Notes: a model not told the origin generated them from the sequence alone. Shown: positions 26,465 to 35,943, counted from the first letter of the stretch. The stretch: 64,000 nt of DNA from Rhodococcus sp. SMB37 (GCF_004345605.1 NZ_SLVY01000014.1:118341-182340), one strand, 5' to 3'. Numbers and translations: made by a program.

Positions 26465-26521
26465 CGGACAAGCTCGACGACGTAGCTTGCATAGCTCGCA
26501 TATCAGGCATATCGGCGTGAA

Positions 26522-28185
26522 TTGTGCCTCATAGGTCCGTCTGGATTGGCGCACCTGTCCGGCTCCTTCCTAGCCTGGGTGGTTGTGTCGAACGGAACGG
26601 GATCGCAGCAGGTGGTGGGCGCCGACCTGCCTATTCCCGCTCCGGCTGCCCCTTGGTCGGCGATGCTGGCGGTGCCGCGTCACGGACGCCGGTGGCCCGG
26701 CGTCGCGCGGGCGGCGCTGACGGTCGCATTGCCCGGGCTCGTGGGTGTCGCGGCGGGGTTCGGATCGGTTGCCGCCATCGCCACCCTCGGCGCGTTCGCT
26801 GTGGTCTACGGCGAGGGGAGGCCCTACCGGGTGCGCTGGCGGGTGGTCGCGATAATCGGGGCGGTGCTCGTCGCCTTGGCGGGCGTCGGCGCCGTCGTCG
26901 GGTCGGAGGTCCACCGAGCTGTGGTCGCGGGAGGCTCGCAGTGTGGTCGATGGCGGTGGTCTTGACCATGACCGTGGTGGTCGCATCATGCGCGTTCGTC
27001 GTCGACGCGCTACGACTCGGCGCGCCCGGCGCATTCCTTCTGCTGTTCACCTTGGAAATTGCCTCCGTCCTGCCCGCGGCCGGAGCCTCGGTTGTGTCGA
27101 TCGTGGCGTGGACGGCGATCGGTGCGGGCACTGCGCTCATCATCGCCATGTCCGGTGTCCTGGCTCGGCCCCGCACCCCGGAACACATGATGGTCGGTGC
27201 TGCGATCACCGCCGTGGATGCGATGGCCGCGGACAATTCGCCGGCCCACCGCCGCACCGCTATGCACGACCTGCATGCGGCGTGGCAATGCCTGCATGAT
27301 GCGGGCATCGCCGATTCCGGGCATCCGCTGGCACGGACGCTGTATGAGGCTCACGTGCGTTGCGTTGCCGTCGTGGGCGGTCGCGACCGCGGTGAGGCCG
27401 GGCCCGCGGACGATCTGCGTCCGGAAGTGCCGCTGCGTCGGCCGTCGGTGCGTTACCGCCTCTCTCGCGCGGCGCACCTGCGAGCTCGGTCGACGACCAT
27501 CGTGGTGCGGTTGCTCGTGGCCTGCCCGGTGGCCGGGGCGATCGCAGTGGCACTGGGAGTGGGTAGAGCGGATTGGGCGGTGATCACGGCCGCGATGATT
27601 CTGCATCAGGGACCGGACAGGATCCTCGGCACCTACCGAGCGGCCCACCGGTTCGTCGGCACCGTGCTCGGTCTCGCATTGCTGTCCGGTCTGGTGTTCT
27701 TCGAACTCCAGGGTGCCGCTCTCGTCGTGGTGCTGGCGTTGATGATGGCGGGGACCGAGAGTTTCCTGGTGCGGAACTACGGACTCGCGATGGTGTTCAT
27801 CACTCCGCTTGCGGTGATCCTCGGGTCGCTCGGAACCATGGCTGACCTGACCACGGTCGCCCGAGACCGCTTCCTCGAAACCATCGTGGGTGTGGCTGTC
27901 GCGTTGGTCGTCATGTGGTGTGTGCTGCCCCGCGCTCATCGCCGGACTCTCACGTTTGCGGACGGCCGTATCCGCGACGCCATCTCGCGGATCAACCATG
28001 CGACCGACGGCAGAGAACTCTCCGAGCTTCGTCGCGATCTCGAATTCGACCTGCATGCCTCTACCGCGGCGGCCATCACGGCCGCGCACAGCGACCCCGC
28101 CTGGGCTCGCGACCACTGGCCGGAGCACCGTCGTCTGCACGAACTCGGCTACCGGATCCTGGCGTCGCCCGATTCGAAGTCCTGA
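26522..28185 (+). pseudogene. FUSC family membrane protein with one frameshift
   Basis: The first 140 codons (frame starting 26522, probable start GTG 26585) encode the N-terminal helices of a FUSC-type aromatic-acid/fusaric-acid exporter-like protein, up to VVAGGS near 26935. The following helices continue without loss in the next frame from VWSMAVVLTMTVV to the stop at 28185, with TFADGR and a conserved second helix bundle. One missing base at about 26936-26940 explains the shift. Alternatives are a sequencing error or two overlapping ORFs; the second could start at GTG 26943 or ATG 26952. Its stop abuts the stop of the converging lipoprotein gene. Confidence 0.65.
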
Positions 28186-29193
28186 TCAGGAACCGAGCAG
28201 CTCCTGGAGATCGTCGAGCACGAGCATGGCGCCGGTCGGGCCGAGTCCGAGGAACCAGGTTTCATCGCTGACCCGTTCCACTCGTCCGTCCTGGACTGCC
28301 TCGATCTGGTTCCAGAGAGGTCCGGCTACGACCGCGGCTTCGCCGGTGTCCTCGGGTCGGCCGTAACTGGTGTAGAAAATCCGGTCGCCTGCAGCTTCCG
28401 TGATGGTTTCGGGACTGATCTCGACTGCCAGTTCCTCGATGTCCTGGATTTCGGGCCGGGGGAGCCCGACGTCCTGCAGGATCACACCGATGAACGACAG
28501 GTTCCCGTAGAGCCGGAGCCGTCCCGACATGAATCGGACGAGGGAGATCGTCGGAGACCCGTCGATAGACGCGCGCACTTCGTCGGCGCGTGCCTGGTAC
28601 TCGTTCAGGGTCTCTACTGCGGCGTTCTCTTCTCCCAGAGCGTCGCCGACGAGGAGGAAGTTCTCCTTCCATGGAAATCCGGGCCTGATACTGAAAACCG
28701 TCGGCGCGATCTCCGAGAGCTGAGGATAGAGGGTGTCCGCTCGGAGCTTGCTGCCGAGAATCAGATCGGGTTGGAGCGCGCTGATCGCTTCGAGATTGAG
28801 GTTGTTGACCGTTCCGACGTCGGTGATGCCGTCGAGTTCATCGGCAAGGTAGGACGGTTGCCCCGACGCGCTTTCCGGGCTGGCCAAGCCGACCGGAGTG
28901 ACGCCGAGCGACAGGACGTCGTCGAGTTCGCCGCTGTCGAGCACGACCACTCGTTCCGGCTTGCTGCCGATGACGGTGTCGCCGAGAGCGTGTGCGACGG
29001 TGCGCGGGAACACTCCGGGCTCGGCGTCGCTGCCCAGCTTCGCCGTTTCGGTGTCGGCGGTGCTGAACTGGGCCCCACCGGTCGCGACATCGGCGTTGCC
29101 CGCGCCTTGACTCGGCGTGTCTGTTGTACCGCAGGCGGCAAGGAAGACGGTCGCAAGGGCTGCGACGCCGACGCGTGACCAGATTCTCGACAT
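28186..29193 (-). CDS. Iron-siderophore ABC transporter binding lipoprotein (FecB-like)
   Basis: Protein of 335 residues. A signal peptide ends in the lipobox LAAC. The mature protein has the class III binding-protein layout: PERVVVLDSGELDDVLSLGV, then LEAISALQPDLILGSK and a long linking helix. It should capture a ferric siderophore outside the membrane for import. The permease and ATPase genes are not next to it. An iron box overlaps the base before the start codon (29194-29212), so expression should be shut by iron through the IdeR/DtxR regulator. An upstream extension of the frame is not used. Confidence 0.88.
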   Translation of the reverse strand: MSRIWSRVGVAALATVFLAACGTTDTPSQGAGNADVATGGAQFSTADTETAKLGSDAEPGVFPRTVAHALGDTVIGSKPERVVVLDSGELDDVLSLGVTPVGLASPESASGQPSYLADELDGITDVGTVNNLNLEAISALQPDLILGSKLRADTLYPQLSEIAPTVFSIRPGFPWKENFLLVGDALGEENAAVETLNEYQARADEVRASIDGSPTISLVRFMSGRLRLYGNLSFIGVILQDVGLPRPEIQDIEELAVEISPETITEAAGDRIFYTSYGRPEDTGEAAVVAGPLWNQIEAVQDGRVERVSDETWFLGLGPTGAMLVLDDLQELLGS

Positions 29194-29212
29194 GAAGGTG
29201 AGGCTAACTTGT
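29194..29212 (-). promoter_or_regulatory. Iron box (IdeR/DtxR operator)
   Basis: The 19 bases agree with the DtxR/IdeR consensus TTAGGTTAGSCTAACCTWA at 13 positions, including the unbroken core AGGCTAAC. The site touches the start codon of the siderophore-binding lipoprotein gene, so bound IdeR would block transcription start or the ribosome binding site region under iron-rich conditions. This is the best iron box in the window. Confidence 0.65.
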
Positions 29213-29345
29213 CGGTGTTCGGTGACCATGCGGTGCCCCTGACCAATTTCCCGGGTGAGGGAACCAAACCGCCCTTCGATGCATCCAAGTATGTGACGGG
29301 GGAGCTTGCCTCCGTGCACACAGCGAAATCGCAAACGGAGGAAGA

Positions 29346-29690
29346 ATGACCCAGCAGTTCCAGCAGCATGGCTTCCAGCACAGCGCGGCGCCGGAATATT
29401 CACGGCCGCCGTTGCCTGCGCAGAACACGGGCTGGGCGGTTGCCGCGATGCTCTTCTTCTGGCCGCTCGCGTTCTCGGCCTTCAGCAACTCGGCCAAGGT
29501 TTTCCCGCTGTGGATGATGGGCGACTACGAAGGTGCGCATCGCGCGTCGGCGCAGGCGAAGAAGCTCGGCAAGATCTCACTGATCATCTGGGCGGTCTTC
29601 ATGGTTCTGCTCGTCGTCCTGTACGTTGTCGTTTTTGCGGTGGCTATGGCCAGTGTCGAGGCGGTGACCGACTACCCGTCCTATCGCTGA
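29346..29690 (+). CDS. CD225/dispanin family membrane protein
   Basis: Protein of 114 residues: a Gln/Pro-rich cytoplasmic head (1-27), a first hydrophobic segment NTGWAVAAMLFFWPLAFSA (27-46), the conserved loop SAKVFPLWMMGDYEGAHRASAQAKKLGKIS with the typical G-D-Y-x-x-A-x2-A-S-x2-A-K motif cut here only in description, and a second helix (79-104). Bacterial dispanins are related to animal interferon-induced transmembrane proteins; their role in bacteria is not settled. GGAGGAAG precedes the ATG. Its last 114 bases overlap the end of an opposite-strand gene. Confidence 0.85.
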   Translation: MTQQFQQHGFQHSAAPEYSRPPLPAQNTGWAVAAMLFFWPLAFSAFSNSAKVFPLWMMGDYEGAHRASAQAKKLGKISLIIWAVFMVLLVVLYVVVFAVAMASVEAVTDYPSYR

Positions 29691-30758
29691 GTGATGGGGA
29701 TCGGCCGCTCGGGCCGGCTGTTCGGTGCGGACGGAAATGTGGTGCGACAGAACAGCCATGGTGAACAATCCGAGGGCAAGATTTGGGAGCGCACCGAAAC
29801 CGGACGTGGCGAAGTTCGCCAACGCATTGAGCGCGGTGAAGATCAGTGCGGCGGTCCGAACAGTGCGCAGGGCCCGCAGTGAGTCCCCGCGGTGGACGGC
29901 GATCATCGCAGGAAGGGCCATCAACAGCGTGATCGACGCGCTCACGAACAGGATTCCGCCGGTGATCCCCATCCTGTCGATCTCGATCCGAACGTCGTCG
30001 GTGTCGACATGCACGCCACCGGATACGAGCTGTACGACACCGAACACCACGCCGGCCGCCGCGGCCAGGACCATGAGCCACCCGAGGATCGGAACCCATC
30101 GGGGACTTCGGAAGAAACCGGGGATGAGACCTACTGCGAATCGTTTACCGGACTCGATGCGGTCGTCGCGGTGACCCGCGGAGTCGAGAATCATACGTAT
30201 CCCGTCGACTGCGCGAGGGGCGCTGCCGAGTTTCTGTGCTTCGTCGAGCATGCGTGCGGCGGCCTCGCGTCGGTGCGGAGGGATCCCACCCGCGAGGCCG
30301 TCCGCGGCGATGGCCGCAGCGTTCGCGAGATACTCGGCTGCCGTGGGAGGCCGGGCGATGCGAATGAGCCGATTCGCCACCAGGACGAGGACGATGAGCA
30401 CGTACATGATCTCCGCGGACGGACCGTAGAAGTAGTCGTTGTCCTTGGTGACGAACTTGCCGATCTCGTCGAGGAACAGGCCGAATCCGATGCCGCCGAC
30501 CACCACCGCGAGCACCCGCGGCCCGAAACCGAGGAACAACCAACCGATCAGAAGGGCCGCCATCATCGCGGCCCCGCCGTAGAGGGCGTGCGCAATATGC
30601 AGTGTCGCCCCGCCCACTTGGGGATAGCCGGTCAGCGCCAGATACAGCCGAGTGACCAGGATCGTGATGATGGCAATGACCAAGAACGCTTCGGCATACG
30701 AACTGCCGTAGGCGGTGCGCAGTACATGCCGCTTCGGGCTATCGGATCTGATGACCAC
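29577..30758 (-). CDS. Multi-pass membrane protein of unknown function
   Basis: Protein of 393 residues with about eight hydrophobic segments: two or three between 20 and 130 (including a conserved GFGLFLDEIGKFVTKDNDYF loop after a Gly-rich helix), a soluble stretch 130-215 with two helices, then four to five helices from 220 to 350. The FLDEIGKF-D-YFYGP motif recurs in actinobacterial membrane proteins of unknown role. The C-terminal 40 residues (His/Asp/Asn-rich, after QPARAAD) lie antisense to the dispanin gene and may be an unselected extension. The start is GTG 30758. Confidence 0.7.
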   Translation of the reverse strand: MVIRSDSPKRHVLRTAYGSSYAEAFLVIAIITILVTRLYLALTGYPQVGGATLHIAHALYGGAAMMAALLIGWLFLGFGPRVLAVVVGGIGFGLFLDEIGKFVTKDNDYFYGPSAEIMYVLIVLVLVANRLIRIARPPTAAEYLANAAAIAADGLAGGIPPHRREAAARMLDEAQKLGSAPRAVDGIRMILDSAGHRDDRIESGKRFAVGLIPGFFRSPRWVPILGWLMVLAAAAGVVFGVVQLVSGGVHVDTDDVRIEIDRMGITGGILFVSASITLLMALPAMIAVHRGDSLRALRTVRTAALIFTALNALANFATSGFGALPNLALGLFTMAVLSHHISVRTEQPARAADPHHSAIGRVVGHRLDTGHSHRKNDNVQDDEQNHEDRPDDQ

Positions 30759-30788
30759 AGTGTGTGATTCAACAGGACAGACAACGCT

Positions 30789-31751
30789 TCAGCCGGCGAA
30801 TCGCTGCCGGTAGGCCGTAGGGGTGGTGGCGAAGGCGGACACGAAGTTCTGCCGGAAGGTCACGGTGCTCCCGAATCCACACGTGGACGCGATGGCGTCG
30901 ATACCCCAGTCGGTCGTTTCGAGCAGGACACGTGACTCGTGTAGTCGACGCCCGACAACCCACTGCGCTGGTGTGGTGCCCGTGGCTTCCTGAAAGTGCC
31001 GTACGAAGCTGCGTCGGCTCATCCGGGCGTGCTCGGCGAGTCGCTCGACGGTGAGTGGTTCGTCGAGATGTGCTTGCGCCCAGTCCATCGTGTCGGTGAT
31101 GGCGGGGTCGCTGGTGGGTCTGTGGATGGGACGCTCGATGTACTGGGCCTGACCGCCTTCGCGATGCGGAGCGACGACAAGACTGCGAGCAACCTTGGTG
31201 GCGATCGCCGATCCGAGGTGCTTACGCACCAGATGCAGACACGCGTCGATCGCTGAAGCAGTGCCGGCCGACGTGAGGACATCGCCGTGGTCGATGTACA
31301 GCACCGACGAATCGACTTCTGTTCCCGGGTGCCGCGCGGCGAGTTCGGGCATCATATCCCAGTGGGTGACCGCTGCGCGGCCGTCGAGGAGCCCGGCGCC
31401 GGTGACGGCGAATGCGCCGAGGCACAGTCCGGCCACCATCGCGCCGCGCGCGTGTGCGCCCTGAAGCAGTGTCGTCAGCGAGTCGTCGACGGGTGTCAAC
31501 GTCTGGGGCCAGGACGGAATGACGACGATGTCGGCCCAGTCGACCGTTTCCGGTCCTGCGATGCCGGCGATCGGATATCCCTCGACGGCGCGGATCGACC
31601 CGGGACGGTCCGACCAGAGGCGGGTCTCCCAGTCTGATGCGAGGTCGAGCCGTCCGAGTTCACCGAACACCATCAGCGGCGCCGCGAGATGGAACATGGT
31701 GATGCCGTCGAACGCGTAGATCGCAATTTTCACGGGTTGGCCCAATCTCAT
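30789..31751 (-). CDS. GlxA-type AraC regulator with DJ-1/PfpI domain
   Basis: Protein of 320 residues (ATG 31751; GTG 31733 also possible). Residues about 5-180 are a DJ-1/PfpI-like class I glutamine-amidotransferase fold with the cysteine elbow AGLCLGAFAVTGAGLL. Residues about 215-315 are a double AraC helix-turn-helix (LTVERLAEHARMSRRSFVRHF, then IDAIASTCGFGSTVTFRQNF). Such proteins are activators of small catabolic operons. It is divergent from an isochorismatase-family hydrolase gene about 105 bases away, its likely target. Confidence 0.88.
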   Translation of the reverse strand: MRLGQPVKIAIYAFDGITMFHLAAPLMVFGELGRLDLASDWETRLWSDRPGSIRAVEGYPIAGIAGPETVDWADIVVIPSWPQTLTPVDDSLTTLLQGAHARGAMVAGLCLGAFAVTGAGLLDGRAAVTHWDMMPELAARHPGTEVDSSVLYIDHGDVLTSAGTASAIDACLHLVRKHLGSAIATKVARSLVVAPHREGGQAQYIERPIHRPTSDPAITDTMDWAQAHLDEPLTVERLAEHARMSRRSFVRHFQEATGTTPAQWVVGRRLHESRVLLETTDWGIDAIASTCGFGSTVTFRQNFVSAFATTPTAYRQRFAG

Positions 31752-31856
31752 CGAAAGTCGGCATTTGTGCCACTCGTCGTAAGGGTAGCGCTGCCGAACA
31801 ATCGAAGTCACAGGTGAGCACATCCGGAGCGCACCAACAGATATGAGGAGCAACTC

Positions 31857-32492
31857 GTGACCACGCCCCGCCGCGCCCTTGTCGTCGTCGATGTCCAGCA
31901 GGAGTACTTCGACGGACCTCTCGAAATCCAGCATCCGCCGCGCGACGAATCGCTGGCCAACATCGTCGCTGCGATGGACACCGCAACTGCACACGACGTG
32001 CCCGTCATCATCGTTCAGCACCGTATGCCCGAAGGGGCTCCCGTGTTCATCGAAGGCACGAAGGGATGGTCACTTCATCCCGCGATCGAACAACGCGTCG
32101 ACCCGGCGTGGAAGCGTGTCGGCAAGAACTACGGAAGCGTGTTCGCCGGGACGGACGTGGCCGAGTGGCTGCGCGCACACGGCGTCGACACGATCACCAT
32201 CGTCGGATACATGACCAACAACTGCGATCTCGCCACCGCCGTGGAGGCCGAGGGATTGGGCTTCGCGACGGAGATCCTCTCCGACGCGACCGGTGCGATT
32301 CATCTGGCCAACGAGGCCGGAAGCGTGTCCGCGGAGTCTCTTCACACGACGCTGATGGTGTTGTTGCAGTCGAATTTCGCCGCGGTGGCCACGACCGGGG
32401 AATGGTCGAAGGCGGTGCAGTCCTACGCGGCCCTGCCCAAGAGCAACATCGTCGAGTCTGCGCTGCAAGGACGTTCAGCGGTCTCCGCCTGA
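31857..32492 (+). CDS. Isochorismatase-family cysteine hydrolase
   Basis: Protein of 211 residues. The catalytic triad of the family is visible: Asp12 in VVVDVQQEYF, Lys90 in GKNYGSVF and Cys123 in GYMTNNCDLAT. Known members hydrolyse nicotinamide, ureidoacrylate, N-carbamoylsarcosine or isochorismate, so the substrate cannot be fixed. GTG 31857 follows a GAGGAGC site. A GlxA-type AraC regulator lies divergent. The gene ends three bases from the stop of a converging reductase-like gene. Confidence 0.87.
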   Translation: MTTPRRALVVVDVQQEYFDGPLEIQHPPRDESLANIVAAMDTATAHDVPVIIVQHRMPEGAPVFIEGTKGWSLHPAIEQRVDPAWKRVGKNYGSVFAGTDVAEWLRAHGVDTITIVGYMTNNCDLATAVEAEGLGFATEILSDATGAIHLANEAGSVSAESLHTTLMVLLQSNFAAVATTGEWSKAVQSYAALPKSNIVESALQGRSAVSA

Positions 32493-32495
32493 AGG

Positions 32496-33107
32496 TCACT
32501 CCACCTCGGCGAGCCCGTACTCGGGCCGACCGGCCGGCACATACGAGCAGATGCTGACGCCCGACTTCGTGGTGCGGGACTCGACGAGCGTCAGTGCGGT
32601 GTCGATCCCTCGGTCGAAAAGTCGCCGGCCCTGCCCTACGACGACCGGGAAGGTGAGCAACCGGTATTCGTCCACCAGGTCGTGGTCGTGAAGGACGCGG
32701 ACGAGTTCGATGCTTCCGTGCACCTGTAGTTCGCGACCGGGTTGCTTCTTCAGTGTGGCCACTGCAGACGGGATGTCGTGGTTGAGCACGGTCGTCGGAC
32801 CCCACGGCGGCTCGGTGAGCGTGCGCGACGCGACGTACTTGGGGAGGGTGTTGAGCGCGTGGGCGATCGGGTCCTCGGGATCGGTCGAGTCGGGCCACGA
32901 CGCGGCGAAGATGTCGAACGTCTTCCGCCCGAGCAGAAACGCGTCGACCTGCGCGAACACTTCGTCGATGAATTCGCCGGTATCCTCGTCGAACAGTGGA
33001 ACGACCCAGCCGCCCCGGGTGAAGCCTCCGCTGAGGTCTTCCTCGGGGCCGCCGGGCCCTTGTGCCACTCCGTCGACCGATACGAATGTCGTCACTGTGA
33101 GTTTCAT
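32496..33107 (-). CDS. RibD C-terminal/dihydrofolate reductase-like protein
   Basis: Protein of 203 residues of the RibD-C/DHFR-like family: MKLTVTTFVSVDGVAQGPG at the N terminus, DAFLLGRKTFDIFAASWP, then LQVHGSIELVRVLHDHDLVDEYRL (split here by its Gly loop) and FPVVVGQGRRLFD. These features form the NADPH-binding fold of riboflavin-type reductases, but family members outside riboflavin operons have no known substrate. It is a single gene, converging on the isochorismatase gene. Confidence 0.88.
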   Translation of the reverse strand: MKLTVTTFVSVDGVAQGPGGPEEDLSGGFTRGGWVVPLFDEDTGEFIDEVFAQVDAFLLGRKTFDIFAASWPDSTDPEDPIAHALNTLPKYVASRTLTEPPWGPTTVLNHDIPSAVATLKKQPGRELQVHGSIELVRVLHDHDLVDEYRLLTFPVVVGQGRRLFDRGIDTALTLVESRTTKSGVSICSYVPAGRPEYGLAEVE

Positions 33108-33149
33108 GGTCTCCTCTTCCGGAAGGTGTCCCGAAGGTAGACCCGGGAG

Positions 33150-34556
33150 CTACTGGAAACTCATCGCCTTGACCTTGCGACGGTGGAGAACGGTGCACGT
33201 ACCGGCGATGGCGGCGGTGAGCGCGCCGGTCGCGAACAATTGCGTGCGGGCGGCGCTGTCGAACAGGGCCAGCACCACGATGCCGGCGAGCAGACCGAGC
33301 GTCGCATACGACAGATACGGGAAGCCCCACATCTTCAGCGGCAGTGTGCCCTCGGTGCCGTTGCGCCGAGCTCGGCGTCGCAACACCATGTGCGACACGG
33401 CGACGAACGTCCACAGCACCAGAATCGTGGAGCCGACTGCGTTGAGCAGCAGCGGCAGCACCTTGTCGGGGTAGGCGTAGTTCAGTCCGACGGTGACGAA
33501 TCCGAACGCCACCGACGCGAGCACCGCATTGCGGGGGACGCCGTTCTTCGAGGTGCGCCCGAATGCGGGATGCGCCGAGCCCCGGTGCGACAGCGAGAAG
33601 ATCATCCGCGACGCACTGAACAGCATCGCGTTGAGCGACGACAGCAGTGCCACCACCACGATCACCGTCATCACCGCGGCCGCACCCGGTACCGCGCCGG
33701 CCTGCAGCACTGCGACGAACGGCCCGGTCGCGAGGTCTTCCGACGTCCACGGCAGGATTGTCACCATCACCAGCACGGAACCGATGTAGAACACCAGGAT
33801 CCGCCAGACGAGGGTGCGCACGGCGCGGCCGACATTGCGTCGCGGATCGGACGTTTCGGCAGCGGCGATCGCGATGATCTCGGTGCCGCCGAATGCGAAG
33901 ATCACGATCAGCAGGCCGGCAGCGATACCCGCGATCCCGGTGGGCGCGAAACCGCCGTGAGCCGTGAGATTGGCGAACCCGGTGGTGTCGAAGGTGGGCA
34001 TCCAGCCCGCGATCATGGCAACCCCGATCGCGAGGAATGCGACGATCGCCGTGATCTTGATCGCGGCGAACCAGAATTCGACCTCACCGAACCGCTTGAC
34101 ACCCACGAGGTTCACGCCGGTGAGGACGACCATGTAGAACAGCGCCGACGCCCACTGCGGTATCCCCGGCAGCGCCACCGCGGTGATCGCTGCTGCGCCT
34201 GTCGCTTCGGCGGCGATCACGATGATGACCTGAATCCAGTACAGCCAGCCGATGGTGCGCCCCGCGACCGGGCCCAGCGCTGCTTCGGTGTGCGTGGAGA
34301 ATGCGCCGCTCGCCGGATTCGCCGCCGCCATCTCGCCCATCATCCGCATGATGAACACCACGAGCACGGCCGCGACCAGGAACGAGATCAGGATCGCCGG
34401 GCCGGCGACCGCGATGCCCGCGCCGGAGCCGACGAACAGACCCGCTCCGATCGCGCCGCCGAGGCTCATCATCACGAGCTGGCGAGGCTTCATCGCGCGG
34501 TGTAGTCCCGCGGGTTCGGCGGTGGCGGCCGGTGCGGCGACCAGGGTGTCAGTCAT
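33150..34556 (-). CDS. APC-family amino acid permease
   Basis: Protein of 468 residues with about 12 membrane helices. The first helix carries MSLGGAIGAGLFVGSGAGI, the amino-acid-contacting signature of the AAT group (GxxIGxGxFxG), followed by FIMRMMGEMAAANPASGAFSTH, which is typical for aromatic, GABA or proline permeases. Its start overlaps the stop of the upstream glutamate-type dehydrogenase gene by eight bases, so both are one operon: uptake of an amino acid and its oxidative deamination. An aromatic amino acid would fit the nearby hppD, but this is inference. Confidence 0.88.
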   Translation of the reverse strand: MTDTLVAAPAATAEPAGLHRAMKPRQLVMMSLGGAIGAGLFVGSGAGIAVAGPAILISFLVAAVLVVFIMRMMGEMAAANPASGAFSTHTEAALGPVAGRTIGWLYWIQVIIVIAAEATGAAAITAVALPGIPQWASALFYMVVLTGVNLVGVKRFGEVEFWFAAIKITAIVAFLAIGVAMIAGWMPTFDTTGFANLTAHGGFAPTGIAGIAAGLLIVIFAFGGTEIIAIAAAETSDPRRNVGRAVRTLVWRILVFYIGSVLVMVTILPWTSEDLATGPFVAVLQAGAVPGAAAVMTVIVVVALLSSLNAMLFSASRMIFSLSHRGSAHPAFGRTSKNGVPRNAVLASVAFGFVTVGLNYAYPDKVLPLLLNAVGSTILVLWTFVAVSHMVLRRRARRNGTEGTLPLKMWGFPYLSYATLGLLAGIVVLALFDSAARTQLFATGALTAAIAGTCTVLHRRKVKAMSFQ

Positions 34557-35802
34557 CGATACGCTCCCCTGCAGGGACGAGCTGGTCGAGGGCGATCTCG
34601 AACGCCGTCGCAGCGAGGCCGGTGCGCTCGGGTGAGCGGCCGTGGCAGCGTCGCAGCGCGGTCGCGATGGTGTCGGAGACATCGCCGAAGATCGCGGCGT
34701 CGGACACTTCCACTTCACCCTCCATGAGCTGGGCGAATGCACGGGCCATGCCGCAGTTGGCGATGAAATCCGGGATGACGGCAACAGACTTGTCGGCGTG
34801 TTCGTATGTCGGGCCGTAGAAGATCTCGTCGTCGGCGAACGGAACATTGGCACCGCTCGCGATCACCTCGAGTCCTGCAGTGACCATCCGGTCGACCTGC
34901 TCGCGGGTGACGAGACGGCTTGCAGCGCAGGGGAGGAAGATCTCGGCGCCGAGATCCCAGATCTGCTCGTTCACCTCGGCGAAGGGCAGCATGCGGTCGC
35001 TGCGCAAGGCGTTGCCGTTGCGGGTGAGCAACAAGGTGCGGATCTCGTCGAGCGACAGGCCCTCGGGCTCGAGGATGCCACCGTCGCGGTCGATGATGCC
35101 CACGATCCGGGCACCGGCCTGCGCGAGATAGTAGGCAGCTGCGGCGCCCACGTTGCCCCACCCCTGGACGATGACGCGCTTTCCTTCGAGACCTTCTCCG
35201 GGGTAGAGGCTTCGGTGATGGCGCACCGATTCCGCGACGCCCCATCCGGTGATCAGGTCGGCGACGGTGTATTTCGAGTCGAGGGCCGGAGTGAACCGCG
35301 AATCCTCGACCACTTTCGCGACGCCGAGTCGTAGCTGGCCGACGCGCTGGATGCGCTGGCGCTCGTCGTTGCCGAAATGTCCTGTGACGACACCTTCCTG
35401 AGGATGCCACAGGCCGTTGGCCTCGGTGATCGGGACGACCTCGGCCATCTCGTCGACATTGAGATCGCCGCCGGTGCCGTAGTAGGCGCGCAGCAGCGGT
35501 GCGACAGCGGCGAACCAGCGGCGGAGGACCTCGTCCTTGCGAGGGTCGGACGGATCGAAGTCGATGCCGGACTTGGCGCCGCCGATCGCCGGTCCTGACA
35601 CCGTGAACTTGATTTCCATGGTCTTCGCGAGGGATTCGACTTCGCGGCGGTCCAGTCCACGCCGCATGCGGGTACCGCCGCCGGCCGCTCCGCCGCGCAA
35701 GGAGTTGATGACGACCCAGCCGCGTGCGGTGGTGTCGGTGTCGTGCCATTCGAAGACGATCTCGGGGGCCTTGTCTTCGAATTTCGTCAGCAGGTTCTTC
35801 AT
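34549..35802 (-). CDS. Glu/Leu/Phe/Val-type amino acid dehydrogenase
   Basis: Protein of 417 residues. GGGTRMRRGLDRREVESLA and IGGAKSGIDFDPSDP hold the substrate-binding region and catalytic lysine; VIVQGWGNVGAAAAYYLAQAGARIVGI is the Rossmann core (seen as GWGNVG); ASGANVPFADDE is the C-terminal active-site segment. It deaminates an amino acid to the 2-oxo acid with NAD(P)+. ATG 35802 is chosen; the frame extends slightly upstream. The position beside an AsnC regulator and hppD raises the possibility that it serves phenylalanine or another aromatic amino acid, but the sequence alone does not separate this from glutamate. Confidence 0.88.
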   Translation of the reverse strand: MKNLLTKFEDKAPEIVFEWHDTDTTARGWVVINSLRGGAAGGGTRMRRGLDRREVESLAKTMEIKFTVSGPAIGGAKSGIDFDPSDPRKDEVLRRWFAAVAPLLRAYYGTGGDLNVDEMAEVVPITEANGLWHPQEGVVTGHFGNDERQRIQRVGQLRLGVAKVVEDSRFTPALDSKYTVADLITGWGVAESVRHHRSLYPGEGLEGKRVIVQGWGNVGAAAAYYLAQAGARIVGIIDRDGGILEPEGLSLDEIRTLLLTRNGNALRSDRMLPFAEVNEQIWDLGAEIFLPCAASRLVTREQVDRMVTAGLEVIASGANVPFADDEIFYGPTYEHADKSVAVIPDFIANCGMARAFAQLMEGEVEVSDAAIFGDVSDTIATALRRCHGRSPERTGLAATAFEIALDQLVPAGERIDD

Positions 35803-35943
35803 GGGAGAGAACTGTGACGGCAGTAACAATCTGCCCGCAACTGCGGTTCAGGCAACTGTGCACGCTGCGGAGGTTCGGTTGAGTACTGGAGTAATTTTCT
35901 GTGCAATTCGTCCAGTTGCGTAGGTTCCCGCTGGTGGATCGGG

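Noticed and set aside
26522..28185. Programmed frameshift in the FUSC gene
   Set aside because: No clear slippery heptamer followed by a stem was seen at the shift point, so a mutation or sequencing error is the simpler reading.
32194..33750. 518-residue minus-strand ORF across three genes
   Set aside because: Shadow of the DHFR-like and permease genes in another frame; composition is Arg/Pro-rich and no domain is visible.
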